Origin: CAWKCE01 sp032127035
GTDB lineage: Bacteria; Actinomycetota; Actinomycetes; JAHEKZ01
Direction: 5' to 3'
NCBI GenBank assembly: GCA_963848085.1
Contig: CAWKCE010000003.1
Span: 496,001-560,000 of the forward strand
DNA length: 64,000 bases
The translations under genes were made by a program, and so were the position numbers. How positions within the stretch are numbered: the stretch's first letter is position 1; the number at the start of each line of letters is the position of its first letter. The notes below the pieces were generated by a model. The model saw only the letters and a list, made by a program, of their open reading frames with translations. It was not told where the DNA came from and did not search any database. This document shows, piece after piece, positions 33,131 to 41,259 of this stretch.

Positions 33131-33142
33131 TAGGGTCGCCCG
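33131..33142 (+). promoter_or_regulatory. Candidate leaderless promoter of the amine operon
   Basis: TAGGGT at 33131-33136 ends six bases before the ridA GTG. With the LysR dyad 45 bases upstream the geometry fits an activated leaderless promoter. Confidence 0.4.
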
Positions 33143-33577
33143 GTGAGGCACACCCGTATCCGGACGTTCAACACCCGCGAGACCTATCCCGACCAGGACC
33201 TCGACAACGACCTGTGCCAGGCAGTGGTCGCGGGCAACCTGGTGTTCCTGCGAGGTCAGATCGGGCAGGACCTGGACACCAGCGCCTCGGTGGGGGTCGG
33301 TGACGTCGCCGCGCAGGCCGAGCAGGCGATGTCCAACATCGCGATGCTGCTCGACGAGTGTGGCGCCGCACTGGAGGACGTCTGCAAGATCACCATCTAC
33401 CTCGTCGACCCGCGCTACCGGGAGCCGGTCTACCGCGTTGTCGGCCGGTGGCTGAAAGGGGTGTTTCCGGTGTCGACCGGCATCGTCGTGTCCGCGTTGG
33501 CCCGGCCGGAATGGCTGGTGGAGATCGACGTCATCGCAGTCACGGGCGGGGACACCCCGGACCCGGTGCTCCTGTGA
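33143..33577 (+). CDS. RidA-family enamine/imine deaminase
   Basis: A 144-residue member of the YjgF/YER057c/UK114 family, which hydrolyses reactive enamines and imines to carbonyl plus ammonia. The key arginine is Arg121 with Glu128 in ARPEWLVEIDVIAV, matching the Arg105 block of RidA; FLRGQIGQD and AMSNIAMLLDECGAALEDV are also typical. It leads a five-gene coupled operon that includes an amine dehydrogenase, whose direct product is an imine, so a role in clearing or completing hydrolysis of that imine is plausible. The GTG start follows a TAGGGT box. Its stop overlaps the next start. Confidence 0.9.
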   Translation: MRHTRIRTFNTRETYPDQDLDNDLCQAVVAGNLVFLRGQIGQDLDTSASVGVGDVAAQAEQAMSNIAMLLDECGAALEDVCKITIYLVDPRYREPVYRVVGRWLKGVFPVSTGIVVSALARPEWLVEIDVIAVTGGDTPDPVLL

Positions 33578-34248
33578 CGTTCTCGGTTGCCGGACGGTGT
33601 CGTCGCACCGGCGCTCTGGGTGTGGCCATCTCATCGTCTTCCCCGGCCGTGGCGGCACGGTGCGCCCACGTCCGAGCCGGCGTCGGAGCCGCGACCACGC
33701 AGAACGTCACCGACCCGCGGCTGGGCCCCCAGCTGCTCGACGAGCTGGCCGCCGGCGCGACGGCCGAGCTGGCCATCGCCTCGGTGTCCGCGGCCGCGAC
33801 CTTTGCCGACCACCGTCAGCTGAGCTGTGTCGACGCCGACGGCAGGGCGGCCGCCTGGTCCGGTGCGCTCGCCCTGGGCCGGCATGGCCACGGCACCGGC
33901 GCCCAGGTGGCGGCGGCCGGGAACCTGCTGGCGTCGGACGACGTCGTGCCCGCGATGCTGGCCGCCTTCGAGGCCGCCGTCGACGCAGACCTTCCCGACC
34001 GACTGCTGCTGGCGCTGGAGAGCGGGCTCGCGGCCGGCGGTGAGGCGGGGCCGGTCCGTTCTGCCGGTCTGCTCGTCGTCGAGGACGTCGCGTGGGCCAC
34101 CACCGACCTCCGCGTCGACTGGAACACCGACCCGGTCGGAGAGCTGCGACTGATCTGGCAGCAGTGGTACCCGCAGGCCCGTGACTACGTGACCCGCGCT
34201 CTGGACCCCACCAGCGCTCCGAGCTACGGCGTCGCGGGGGACGTATGA
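33574..34248 (+). CDS. DUF1028-family protein
   Basis: A 224-residue protein of the DUF1028 family, believed to have an Ntn-hydrolase-like fold. The start VTFSVAGRCRRTGALGVAIS, CAHVRAGVGAATTQNVTDPRLGP and SCVDADGRAAAWSG are characteristic (short pieces: GAATTQNVTDPRLG). Members are often found next to RidA proteins and amidohydrolases, as here. The reaction is unknown; hydrolysis of a small amide is a fair guess. The GTG overlaps the ridA stop as GTGA and its own stop overlaps the next ATG. Confidence 0.85.
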   Translation: MTFSVAGRCRRTGALGVAISSSSPAVAARCAHVRAGVGAATTQNVTDPRLGPQLLDELAAGATAELAIASVSAAATFADHRQLSCVDADGRAAAWSGALALGRHGHGTGAQVAAAGNLLASDDVVPAMLAAFEAAVDADLPDRLLLALESGLAAGGEAGPVRSAGLLVVEDVAWATTDLRVDWNTDPVGELRLIWQQWYPQARDYVTRALDPTSAPSYGVAGDV

Positions 34249-35429
34249 GCGACACCGTCGACGACGTACGGGAGTCGGTCTGGTCCGCCGTCGACGCCTC
34301 CGCCGACCGGCTGACCGGGTTGTCCCGGCGGCTGCACGCCCACCCGGAGGTCGCCTGGGAGGAGGAGCGCGCCGTGTCCTGGCTGTGCCAGGAGCTCGCT
34401 GACATCGGCTTGGACGTGGAGGCCGGGGTGTGCGACTTGGCGACGGCCTTCCACGCCAGGATCGGCGGCGGCCCGCTGCACCTGGCGGTCTGCGCCGAGT
34501 ACGACGCGCTGCCGGGGATCGGCCACGCCTGCGGCCACAACCTCATTGCGGCCGCCGCGGTCGGTGTGGCGGCCGCTCTCGGTCCGCTGGCTGACACTCT
34601 GGGGATCACGCTGCACGTCCTCGGCACCCCGGCCGAGGAGGGCGCCGGCGGCAAGATCACCATGCTCGAGCGGGGCGGGTTCGACGGGCTGCATGCCGCG
34701 GTGATGGCACACCCCGGCCCCTTCGACGTCGCGCGCTCGCGGCCGTTCGCGGTCTCGCACCTTGCCGTCGGGTACCAGGGGCGCAGCTCCCACGCCGCGG
34801 CCTACCCGGAGCTGGGGGTGAACGCCGCCGACGCAATGACCGTCGCCCAGGTGGCGATCGGGCTGCTCCGGCAGCAGCTGCCCTCGTCGGTCCGTACGCA
34901 CGGCATCGTCACCCACGGCGGCGAGGCGCCCAACATCATCCCGAGCCGGACCGAGGGTCACTGGTATGTGCGGGCGGACTCGCTGGCCGAGCTGGACGAC
35001 GTGGAGCACAAGGTGCGCCGCTGTCTGGAGGCCGGCGCCGTCGCGACCGGGTGTGAGCTGGACGTGCAGCTCACCGGACCTCGGTACTCCGAGCTGCGCA
35101 CCGACGGCGACCTGCTCGACAGGTATGCCACACATGCGGGTGGTCTCGGCCGGACGTTCCATGACGACGATCCCCGGGCCGCGATGAGCCGGGCGTCGAC
35201 CGATATGGGCAACGTCTCCCAGCTGCTGCCGGCGATCCACCCGTACTTCGGCATCGGGTCGTGGCCGCACGTCAACCACCAGCCTGAGTTCGCGGCGGCG
35301 ACGCTGCATCCGGAGGCGGAGTCCGCGATGCTGCAGGCGAGTACGGCACTGGCCCTCACCCTGGCCGACGCGGCCCTGTCCCCGGATGTCCGGGTGCGCT
35401 TGACCGACGGAGGTCCCCGTGACGCGTGA
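34245..35429 (+). CDS. M20-family amidohydrolase
   Basis: A 394-residue zinc-dependent hydrolase related to hippurate hydrolase and aminoacylases. It has LSRRLHAHPEVAWEE near 27, AEYDALPGIGHACGHN near 84 (two metal ligands), GTPAEEGAGGK near 127 and a dimerisation lid with QGRSSHAAAYPELG. It should cleave an N-acyl bond. In this operon it may deacylate an acylated amine or amino acid before oxidation. Coupled to neighbours: ATGA overlap upstream, and it overlaps the next gene by 11 bases. Confidence 0.9.
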   Translation: MSDTVDDVRESVWSAVDASADRLTGLSRRLHAHPEVAWEEERAVSWLCQELADIGLDVEAGVCDLATAFHARIGGGPLHLAVCAEYDALPGIGHACGHNLIAAAAVGVAAALGPLADTLGITLHVLGTPAEEGAGGKITMLERGGFDGLHAAVMAHPGPFDVARSRPFAVSHLAVGYQGRSSHAAAYPELGVNAADAMTVAQVAIGLLRQQLPSSVRTHGIVTHGGEAPNIIPSRTEGHWYVRADSLAELDDVEHKVRRCLEAGAVATGCELDVQLTGPRYSELRTDGDLLDRYATHAGGLGRTFHDDDPRAAMSRASTDMGNVSQLLPAIHPYFGIGSWPHVNHQPEFAAATLHPEAESAMLQASTALALTLADAALSPDVRVRLTDGGPRDA

Positions 35430-37509
35430 CCCTCGCTACGACGTCCTGTTCGAGCCGGTACCGATCGGGCCCGTGGTCGCGCCGAACCGGTTCTTCCAGG
35501 TGCCGCACTGCAACGGCATGGGGTACCGGGACGTGACCGCGCTGGCAACGATGCGCGGCGTCAAGGCCGAAGGCGGCTGGGGCGTGGTGTGCACCGAGCA
35601 GGTCGAGTTCCACTACTCCTCGGACATCACCCCCTTCATCGAGCTCCGGCTGTGGGACGACCAGGACATCCCGGCCCTGGCCCGGATTGCCGACCGCATC
35701 CACGAGCACGGCGCCCTGGCCGGGGTCGAGCTGACGTACAACGGGATGAACGGGCCCAACCTGTACAGCCGGGAGGCGCCACGGGGGCCGGCCCACCTTC
35801 CCGTCGCGACGTGGAGCTACGACCCGGTGCAGGCGCGGGCCATGACCAAGCAGGACATCGTCGACCTGCGGCGCTGGCACCAGGCAGCGGTGAAGCGTGC
35901 GATCAGCGCCGGGTACGACCTGGTGTACGTCTACGCCGGGCATGCGCTCGGTGGTATCCACCACTTCCTGTCTCCGCGCTACAACCAGCGCACCGACGAG
36001 TACGGGGGCAGTCTGGCCAACCGCTCCCGGCTGCTGCGCGAGATCCTGGAGGACACGCGGGAGGCCTGCGACGGGAAGGTGGCGGTCGCCTGCCGGATCA
36101 CCGTCGACGAGCTCCTCGGCGACGAGGGAATCACGCGTGCCGACATCGGGGAGATCGTCGAGTCGCTCGCCGAGCACCCGGACCTGTGGGACTTCGTGCT
36201 CGGGTCCTGGGAGGACGACTCGGTGACCTCGCGGTTCGGGCCCGAGGGCGCCCAAGAGGAGTACGTCAAGGGGCTGAAACAGCTGACGACCAAGCCGGTC
36301 GTCGGCGTGGGACGGTTCACCTCACCGGACGCCATGGTCAGGCAGGTGAACAAGGGAATCCTGGACCTCATCGGTGCCGCCCGGCCGTCCATCGCCGATC
36401 CGTTCCTGCCGCGGAAGATCGAGGAGGGTCGGCTGGCGGACATCCGGGAGTGCATCGGATGCAATATCTGCGTATCCGGTGACTTCACGATGTCGCCGAT
36501 TCGCTGCACGCAGAACCCGACCATGGGGGAGGAGTGGCGGCGCGGCTGGCACCCCGAACGGATCGCGGTCCGAGGCAGCGAGTCCTCGGTCCTCGTCGTC
36601 GGGGCCGGTCCCGCCGGGCTGGAGGCGGCGAGGTCGCTCGGGAACCGTGGCTACGAGGTGACACTCGCGGAGGCAAGCCGGCAGCTGGGGGGCCGCGTGT
36701 GGCAGGAGTCCCGCCTCCCCGGCCTGGCGGCCTGGGTGCGGGTGCTGGACTACCGCGAGCAGCAGATTCGGGCGCTGCGCAACGTCGAGGTGGCGATGGA
36801 GTCCCCGCTGGATGCGGACGACGTGGTCGGCAGTGGGTTCGCCCACGTCGTCGTCGCCACAGGTGCCCGCTGGCGGGCCGATGGTGTCGGCCGGTGGCAC
36901 ACGTCGGCAATCGCGCAGGACCCGCAGATGGACGTGCTGACGCCGGACGACCTCATGGCGGGCAGGCGCCCGGCCGGCAACCGGGTGGTCCTGTTCGACG
37001 ACGACCACTACTACATGGGTGGGGTCCTTTCCGAGCTCCTGGCCGGTGAGGGCTTCGAGGTCACCCTCGTCACCCCCGCGGCGCAGGTGTCGAGCTGGAC
37101 GAACAACACTCTCGAGGTGCTCCGGGTTCAGCGGCGAGTGCTCGAAGCAGGGGTAGACGTACGGACCGCGGAGGTGGTCACGGCGATCGGCGGCGACGCG
37201 GTGTCGACAGCCAACGCGTACACCGGGGCGGTCGGTCAGCTGCCGGCCGACTGCGTGGTGCTGGTCACCGCCCGGTTGCCCGAGGAGGGCCTGCTGCATG
37301 ATCTGCAGAACCGTTCTGGCGAGTGGTCCGCGTCCGGCATGCTGTCGGTGCGTGCCATCGGGGACGCGTTCGCGCCGGCGACGATCGCGGCGGCGGTCTA
37401 CGAGGGTCACAAGTACGCCGAGGAGCTCGACACCGCACCACGCACCGGGGACGTCGTCCCCTTCCGGCGCGAGGTCACCGCGCTGGTCGACGAGGAGAGG
37501 AAAGCATGA
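35419..37509 (+). CDS. Trimethylamine/histamine dehydrogenase-type iron-sulfur flavoprotein
   Basis: A 696-residue amine dehydrogenase. Its N-terminus MTRDPRYDVLFEP and the block RFFQVPHCNG match trimethylamine dehydrogenase; Cys31 is at the position that binds FMN covalently (Cys30 there). The TIM barrel is followed by a 4Fe-4S site with Cys345, Cys348, Cys351 and Cys363, then FAD/ADP-binding domains (VVGAGPAGLEAAR near 394; VVLFDDDHYYMGG near 530). The three substrate-cage positions of trimethylamine dehydrogenase (Tyr60, Trp264, Trp355) read Gln61, Trp257 and Asp355. As I recall, Gln, Trp and Asp are the residues of Nocardioides histamine dehydrogenase. The enzyme should oxidatively deaminate a primary amine and pass electrons to ETF. 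It is the fourth gene of the operon; the stop overlaps the aldehyde dehydrogenase start. Confidence 0.88.
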   Translation: MTRDPRYDVLFEPVPIGPVVAPNRFFQVPHCNGMGYRDVTALATMRGVKAEGGWGVVCTEQVEFHYSSDITPFIELRLWDDQDIPALARIADRIHEHGALAGVELTYNGMNGPNLYSREAPRGPAHLPVATWSYDPVQARAMTKQDIVDLRRWHQAAVKRAISAGYDLVYVYAGHALGGIHHFLSPRYNQRTDEYGGSLANRSRLLREILEDTREACDGKVAVACRITVDELLGDEGITRADIGEIVESLAEHPDLWDFVLGSWEDDSVTSRFGPEGAQEEYVKGLKQLTTKPVVGVGRFTSPDAMVRQVNKGILDLIGAARPSIADPFLPRKIEEGRLADIRECIGCNICVSGDFTMSPIRCTQNPTMGEEWRRGWHPERIAVRGSESSVLVVGAGPAGLEAARSLGNRGYEVTLAEASRQLGGRVWQESRLPGLAAWVRVLDYREQQIRALRNVEVAMESPLDADDVVGSGFAHVVVATGARWRADGVGRWHTSAIAQDPQMDVLTPDDLMAGRRPAGNRVVLFDDDHYYMGGVLSELLAGEGFEVTLVTPAAQVSSWTNNTLEVLRVQRRVLEAGVDVRTAEVVTAIGGDAVSTANAYTGAVGQLPADCVVLVTARLPEEGLLHDLQNRSGEWSASGMLSVRAIGDAFAPATIAAAVYEGHKYAEELDTAPRTGDVVPFRREVTALVDEERKA

Positions 37510-38993
37510 CTACCGAAACCCGTGAGGACTGGCAGAGCCGAGCCGCGTCGCTGGACCTGAGGTCCGGTGCCTACATCGGGGGCAGCGTCGTCGAGGCCGT
37601 CTCCGGGGTGACCTTCGAGAACTACAGCCCGACGACGGGTGAGGTCCTCAACGTCGTCTCGTCGTCCGACACCGCCGACGTCGACCGTGCCGTCGCCGCT
37701 GCGCGGGCCGCCTTCGTGAAAGGTGAGTGGGCTCATGCCACGCCGTCCGAGCGCAAGGAGGTGCTCGTCCGGCTGTCCCATCTGATCCGGGAGAACGCCA
37801 AGGAGCTGGCGCTGCTGGACACCCTCGACATGGGCAAGCCGATCACCGACGCGCTGACCTCCGACGTCCCCGGAGCAGCCTCGGTGTGGCAGTGGCACGC
37901 GGAGGCGATCGACAAGCTCTACGACGAGGTGGCCCCGACCGGGCGCGGTGACCTGGCGATGATCCGGCGGGTCCCACTGGGGGTCGTGGCCGCCGTCGTG
38001 CCGTGGAACTACCCGCTCGACATGGCGTCCTGGAAGTGCGCCCCTGCCCTGGCGACGGGCAACTCCGTGGTGCTCAAGCCCGCCGAGCAGTCGCCGCTGT
38101 CGGCGCTGCGGCTTGCCGAGCTCGCCACGCAGGCCGGCGTCCCGGATGGCGTCTTCAACGTCCTTCCCGGCTTCGGGGAGACGGCCGGGCAGGCGCTCGG
38201 TCGGCACATGGACGTCGACTGTCTGGCGTTCACCGGCTCCACCGAGGTGGGCAAGATGTTCCTCGGCTACTCGGCGGCCTCGAACGCGAAGCCGGTGTGG
38301 CTCGAGCTGGGGGGGAAGAGCCCGAACCTGGTGTTTGCCGACGTCGGCTCGCTGGAGCAGGCGGCCGAGAAGGCCGCGATGGGCGTGTTCTTCAACCAGG
38401 GCGAGGTGTGCTCGGCGAACTCGCGCCTGCTGGTGGAGGCCTCGATCAAGGACGAGCTGCTGGAGCTGCTGGTCGGCCACGCCGGTCAGATGATGCCCGG
38501 GCACCCGCTCGACCCGCAGACCCCGATGGGCGCGATGGTCACTCGGGAGCACACCGACCGAGTCATGCAGTTCGTGGAGTCGGGCAAGTCGTCCGCGCGG
38601 CTGGTCGTGGGAGGCGAGCGGCTCACGCTGTCCAGCGACTGCTACGTCACGCCCACCATCTTCGACGGCGTGACCAACGACCAGGAGATCGCGCGCGACG
38701 AGATCTTCGGCCCCGTGCTGTCGGTCATGACGTTCGACGGCGAAGACGAGGCCCTCGCCATCGCGAACGACACCATGTACGGGCTCGCCGCCTCGGTATG
38801 GACCTCGGACCTGTCGAGGGCCCTTCGGGTAGCCGACTCGCTGCAGGCGGGGACCGTGTCGGTGAACACCGTCGACGCCTTCAGCAACATGACGCCGTTC
38901 GGCGGGTTCAAGCAGTCGGGGATCGGCCGCGACCAGTCCATGCACTCGTTCGACAAGTACACCGGGCTGAAGACCACCTGGATCAGCTACTGA
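37506..38993 (+). CDS. NAD-dependent aldehyde dehydrogenase
   Basis: A 495-residue enzyme that oxidises an aldehyde to the acid. The general base is Glu267 in LELGGKSPN; the nucleophile is Cys302 in FFNQGEVCSA; the coenzyme block is FTGSTEVGK near 242 and VVPWNYP near 165. The ATG overlaps the amine dehydrogenase stop (ATGA), so the aldehyde released by amine oxidation is the natural substrate. It is of the gamma-aminobutyraldehyde/betaine-aldehyde group. The last codons overlap the convergent fdhD gene by seven bases. Confidence 0.93.
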   Translation: MTTETREDWQSRAASLDLRSGAYIGGSVVEAVSGVTFENYSPTTGEVLNVVSSSDTADVDRAVAAARAAFVKGEWAHATPSERKEVLVRLSHLIRENAKELALLDTLDMGKPITDALTSDVPGAASVWQWHAEAIDKLYDEVAPTGRGDLAMIRRVPLGVVAAVVPWNYPLDMASWKCAPALATGNSVVLKPAEQSPLSALRLAELATQAGVPDGVFNVLPGFGETAGQALGRHMDVDCLAFTGSTEVGKMFLGYSAASNAKPVWLELGGKSPNLVFADVGSLEQAAEKAAMGVFFNQGEVCSANSRLLVEASIKDELLELLVGHAGQMMPGHPLDPQTPMGAMVTREHTDRVMQFVESGKSSARLVVGGERLTLSSDCYVTPTIFDGVTNDQEIARDEIFGPVLSVMTFDGEDEALAIANDTMYGLAASVWTSDLSRALRVADSLQAGTVSVNTVDAFSNMTPFGGFKQSGIGRDQSMHSFDKYTGLKTTWISY

Positions 38994-39829
38994 CCCTCGA
39001 CATTCAGGAGTCGGTCGGGGTGGGTGTACACGTTCATCGAGCCGCCACGGACGAACCCGGCGAGCAGCACCCCGGTCGCCTCCGCCAGCTCGACGGCCAG
39101 GCTCGACGGCGCGGAGACCGCAGCCAGCACTGACACTCCAGACATGGCGGCCTTCTGCACGAGCTCGAACGAGGCCCGTCCAGACAGCTGGATGACGTGC
39201 CGGTCCAGGGGGAGCAGCCCCTCCCGGAATGCCCAGCCGACGACCTTGTCGACCGCGTTGTGCCGGCCGACGTCCTCCCGGATGCACAACGGGCTGCCCT
39301 CGGCGTCGAACAGCCCTGCTGCGTGCAGCCCCCCGGACGCCGAGAACGCGCGTTGATGCTTACGGAGCTGGTCGGGCAGCCCCAGCACGAGGTCGCGGTC
39401 GACCGTCAGCCCGGTTCCCCGCGAGACCTGCTTGGCCTCTTCGACCACGGACTCGATGGCGATCGTGCCGCAGGCCCCGCAGGCGCTGGACGCCCAGGAC
39501 AGCCGCGCACGGGGACGCCGGTCGGTGCGGAGGCGGACCTCGACGGTCTCGCCGACGTTGCCGTCGTCGTCCAGACGGCGGCACTCCCGGGCCTCGGTCA
39601 CGTCGTCGGGCGTGAGCAGGACGCCCTCAGAGACGAGCCAGCCCAGTGCGAGGTCGATGTCGTTGCCAGGGGTGCGCATCGTGGTGAGCACCGCCTCGAG
39701 CTGCTCGGTCTGGTCGGCGCGCCCGAGACGCACCGTCAAGGGGCTCTCGACGGCGAGCGAGTCGACGCGTTCGTCGACCACGCCGTCCCGGATGCGTACG
39801 ACCTTCCGACGCGTGGTGGAGCGACTCAC
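38987..39829 (-). CDS. fdhD: Formate dehydrogenase accessory sulfurtransferase FdhD
   Basis: A 280-residue protein that passes sulfur from a cysteine desulfurase to the molybdenum cofactor of formate dehydrogenase. The hallmark cysteine loop is CGACG at 117-121 (SSACGACGT). Other family blocks are GNDIDLALGWLVSEG near 55, FSASGGLHAAGLF near 162, REDVGRHNAVDKV near 184 and SGRASFELVQKA near 216. The GTG at 39829 is set by family N-termini (VVRIRDG) and because it overlaps the stop of a regulator remnant as GTGA. No formate dehydrogenase is in the window. Confidence 0.92.
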   Translation of the reverse strand: MSRSTTRRKVVRIRDGVVDERVDSLAVESPLTVRLGRADQTEQLEAVLTTMRTPGNDIDLALGWLVSEGVLLTPDDVTEARECRRLDDDGNVGETVEVRLRTDRRPRARLSWASSACGACGTIAIESVVEEAKQVSRGTGLTVDRDLVLGLPDQLRKHQRAFSASGGLHAAGLFDAEGSPLCIREDVGRHNAVDKVVGWAFREGLLPLDRHVIQLSGRASFELVQKAAMSGVSVLAAVSAPSSLAVELAEATGVLLAGFVRGGSMNVYTHPDRLLNVEGQ

Positions 39830-40068
39830 AGGCGCCCGCCCGCCCCTTCGATGGCCCGGGGGTGGACGTCGCCGCCGGCGTGGCTGTCTGTGTCGTGTGT
39901 GGTCTGCACCTGCGACATGATGCCCGGCAGGCTGAGTCTGCGGTAGGCATCGACCAGGGCGGCGTCGCCGGACAACGCGGTCATCTGCTCGTGGAACGTC
40001 GAGCAGCGGCTGTCCGTGCTCGCTGGCCAGATCGATGCAGTCCCTGGCCGCGACGTGACGCGTCTCAC
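39826..40068 (-). pseudogene. Remnant of a GntR/FCD-type regulator
   Basis: Within a 318-base stretch without an intact gene (39830-40147) an 80-codon frame reads like the middle of an FCD ligand-binding domain: CSTFHEQMTALSGDAALVDAYR, cut here to FHEQMTALSGDAALVDAY, followed by RLSLPGIMSQVQ. A neighbouring frame just upstream reads VAARDCIDLASEHG, as if a frameshift or deletion joined two parts. No DNA-binding domain is present. Its stop overlaps the fdhD start as GTGA, as in a normal operon, which argues for a decayed gene rather than chance. The family call rests on one segment. Confidence 0.4.
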
Positions 40069-40147
40069 GTGGTCCGAGGGTCAATCCGGGCCTCGCCCGG
40101 GCCGAGATAGGGATCTGACCCATCCCCTCTCCGCCGAAGGACCACCC

Positions 40148-40963
40148 ATGACCGTGAACGACCTGATCGAGGCTGCCCCGGAGCAGACCACCGCCCTGAC
40201 CGTCGAGGAGTACGGCGACCCGGCGCGGTACGACCTGGAGTACGGCCAGCCCGGCGCCGACGCCCCCTTCTACCGGCAGCTGGCCGACGACGTCGATGGG
40301 CCGATCCTCGACCTGGCGTGCGGTACCGGGCGGATCGCCCTGGATCTGGCCCGCGCGGGCCACGACGTAACCGCGGTCGATGTCAGCGACGCCATGCTCG
40401 CCCACGCCGCCAGCAAGCCGGGCGCAGAGGACGTGGAGTGGGTGCAGCAAGATGCCCGCGAGCTGAAGCTGCGGCCGAAGTTCGCCCTCGTCGCACTGGC
40501 CGGCAACTCCTTTCAGGCCTTCCTCACCAACGACGACCGCGACGCGGTGCTCAAGGCGATCTACCGTCACCTGCGGCCCGGTGGTCGGCTGGCCTTCTCG
40601 ATCCGGTTTCCGCAGCCCCACGAGCTTGCCCGGCGGGTGGACGTGCCCGAGCTGTGGCACTCCTACCTCGACGCCGACGGACACCAGGTCCTGGTCTCCG
40701 GCACACAGCACTACCACCCGGTCGCCCAGGTCATGCACCACACGACCTACCGGCACTTCGCCGTCGACGGCATCCCCGCGGAGGCGCCGACCAGCGTGGA
40801 GCTCAGGTACCACTTCCCGCAGGAGCTGGAGGCGGCGCTGAGGGCGGCCCGGTTCCAGGTTGAGGAGCGCTACGGCGACTTCGACGGTGGCCCGCTCGGC
40901 GAGCAGGCGACGACGATGGTCTACGTCTGCCGCAAGCCCGAGTCGGTGCGCCGCACCGCCTGA
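40148..40963 (+). CDS. Class I SAM-dependent methyltransferase
   Basis: A 271-residue methyltransferase. The SAM-binding motif I is ILDLACGTGRIALDLA near residue 53, motif II is DVTAVDVSDAML and the post-I acidic residue lies in it; motif III-like LVALAGNSFQAF and HLRPGGRLAFSI follow. It is of the type that methylates small molecules; the target is unknown. The ATG at 40148 is preceded by GAAGG. It stands alone and is followed by a strong hairpin at 40981-41025. Confidence 0.88.
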   Translation: MTVNDLIEAAPEQTTALTVEEYGDPARYDLEYGQPGADAPFYRQLADDVDGPILDLACGTGRIALDLARAGHDVTAVDVSDAMLAHAASKPGAEDVEWVQQDARELKLRPKFALVALAGNSFQAFLTNDDRDAVLKAIYRHLRPGGRLAFSIRFPQPHELARRVDVPELWHSYLDADGHQVLVSGTQHYHPVAQVMHHTTYRHFAVDGIPAEAPTSVELRYHFPQELEAALRAARFQVEERYGDFDGGPLGEQATTMVYVCRKPESVRRTA

Positions 40964-40980
40964 CCGTCTTCTGGTGCCGT

Positions 40981-41025
40981 GACGACGGCCACCCGGCTTG
41001 GTGCAGTGGCTGGGTGGCCGTCGTC
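40981..41025 (+). terminator. Terminator hairpin after the methyltransferase gene
   Basis: A perfect 14-base inverted repeat (40981-40994 with 41012-41025) around a 17-base loop lies 17 bases after the methyltransferase stop. It lacks a T tract, as often in this phylum. The right arm contains a GTG in frame with the next small gene. Confidence 0.7.
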
Positions 41026-41031
41026 AAAGGC

Positions 41032-41199
41032 GTGAACCTCGCGGTTCGATTCCTGCTCGAGGTCGCGGCACTGACGGCTCTCGGCTACGCCGGGTGGCTC
41101 CTCGGGCCGTCCGCGGCGGTGTCGGCCGTGCTGGTGGTTGTGCTCCCCCTCGCGGCCAACGAAACAGCGCTGTTCGCCTGGGACCAGCGCGCCCACTGA
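41032..41199 (+). CDS. Short DUF2568/YrdB-like membrane protein
   Basis: A 55-residue hydrophobic protein. VNLAVRFLLEVAALTALGYAGW (shown in part: LAVRFLLEVAALTALGY) is the typical opening helix of DUF2568 proteins, and a second helix follows (AVSAVLVVVLPLAA). Family members are usually about 110 residues with four helices, so this is half length, either a short variant or a truncated gene. The GTG at 41032 follows AAAGG; an upstream in-frame GTG at 41014 lies inside the terminator hairpin. Confidence 0.5.
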   Translation: MNLAVRFLLEVAALTALGYAGWLLGPSAAVSAVLVVVLPLAANETALFAWDQRAH

Positions 41200-41259
41200 G
41201 ACCCGGACACCGCTAGTTTGCGGGGCGCAGACCTCGGACTTCGATGGAACGGTGATGCG

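Noticed and set aside
39830..40813. Upstream extension of fdhD to 40813
   Set aside because: Codons beyond 39829 read into the antisense of the methyltransferase; the FdhD family begins at the chosen GTG.
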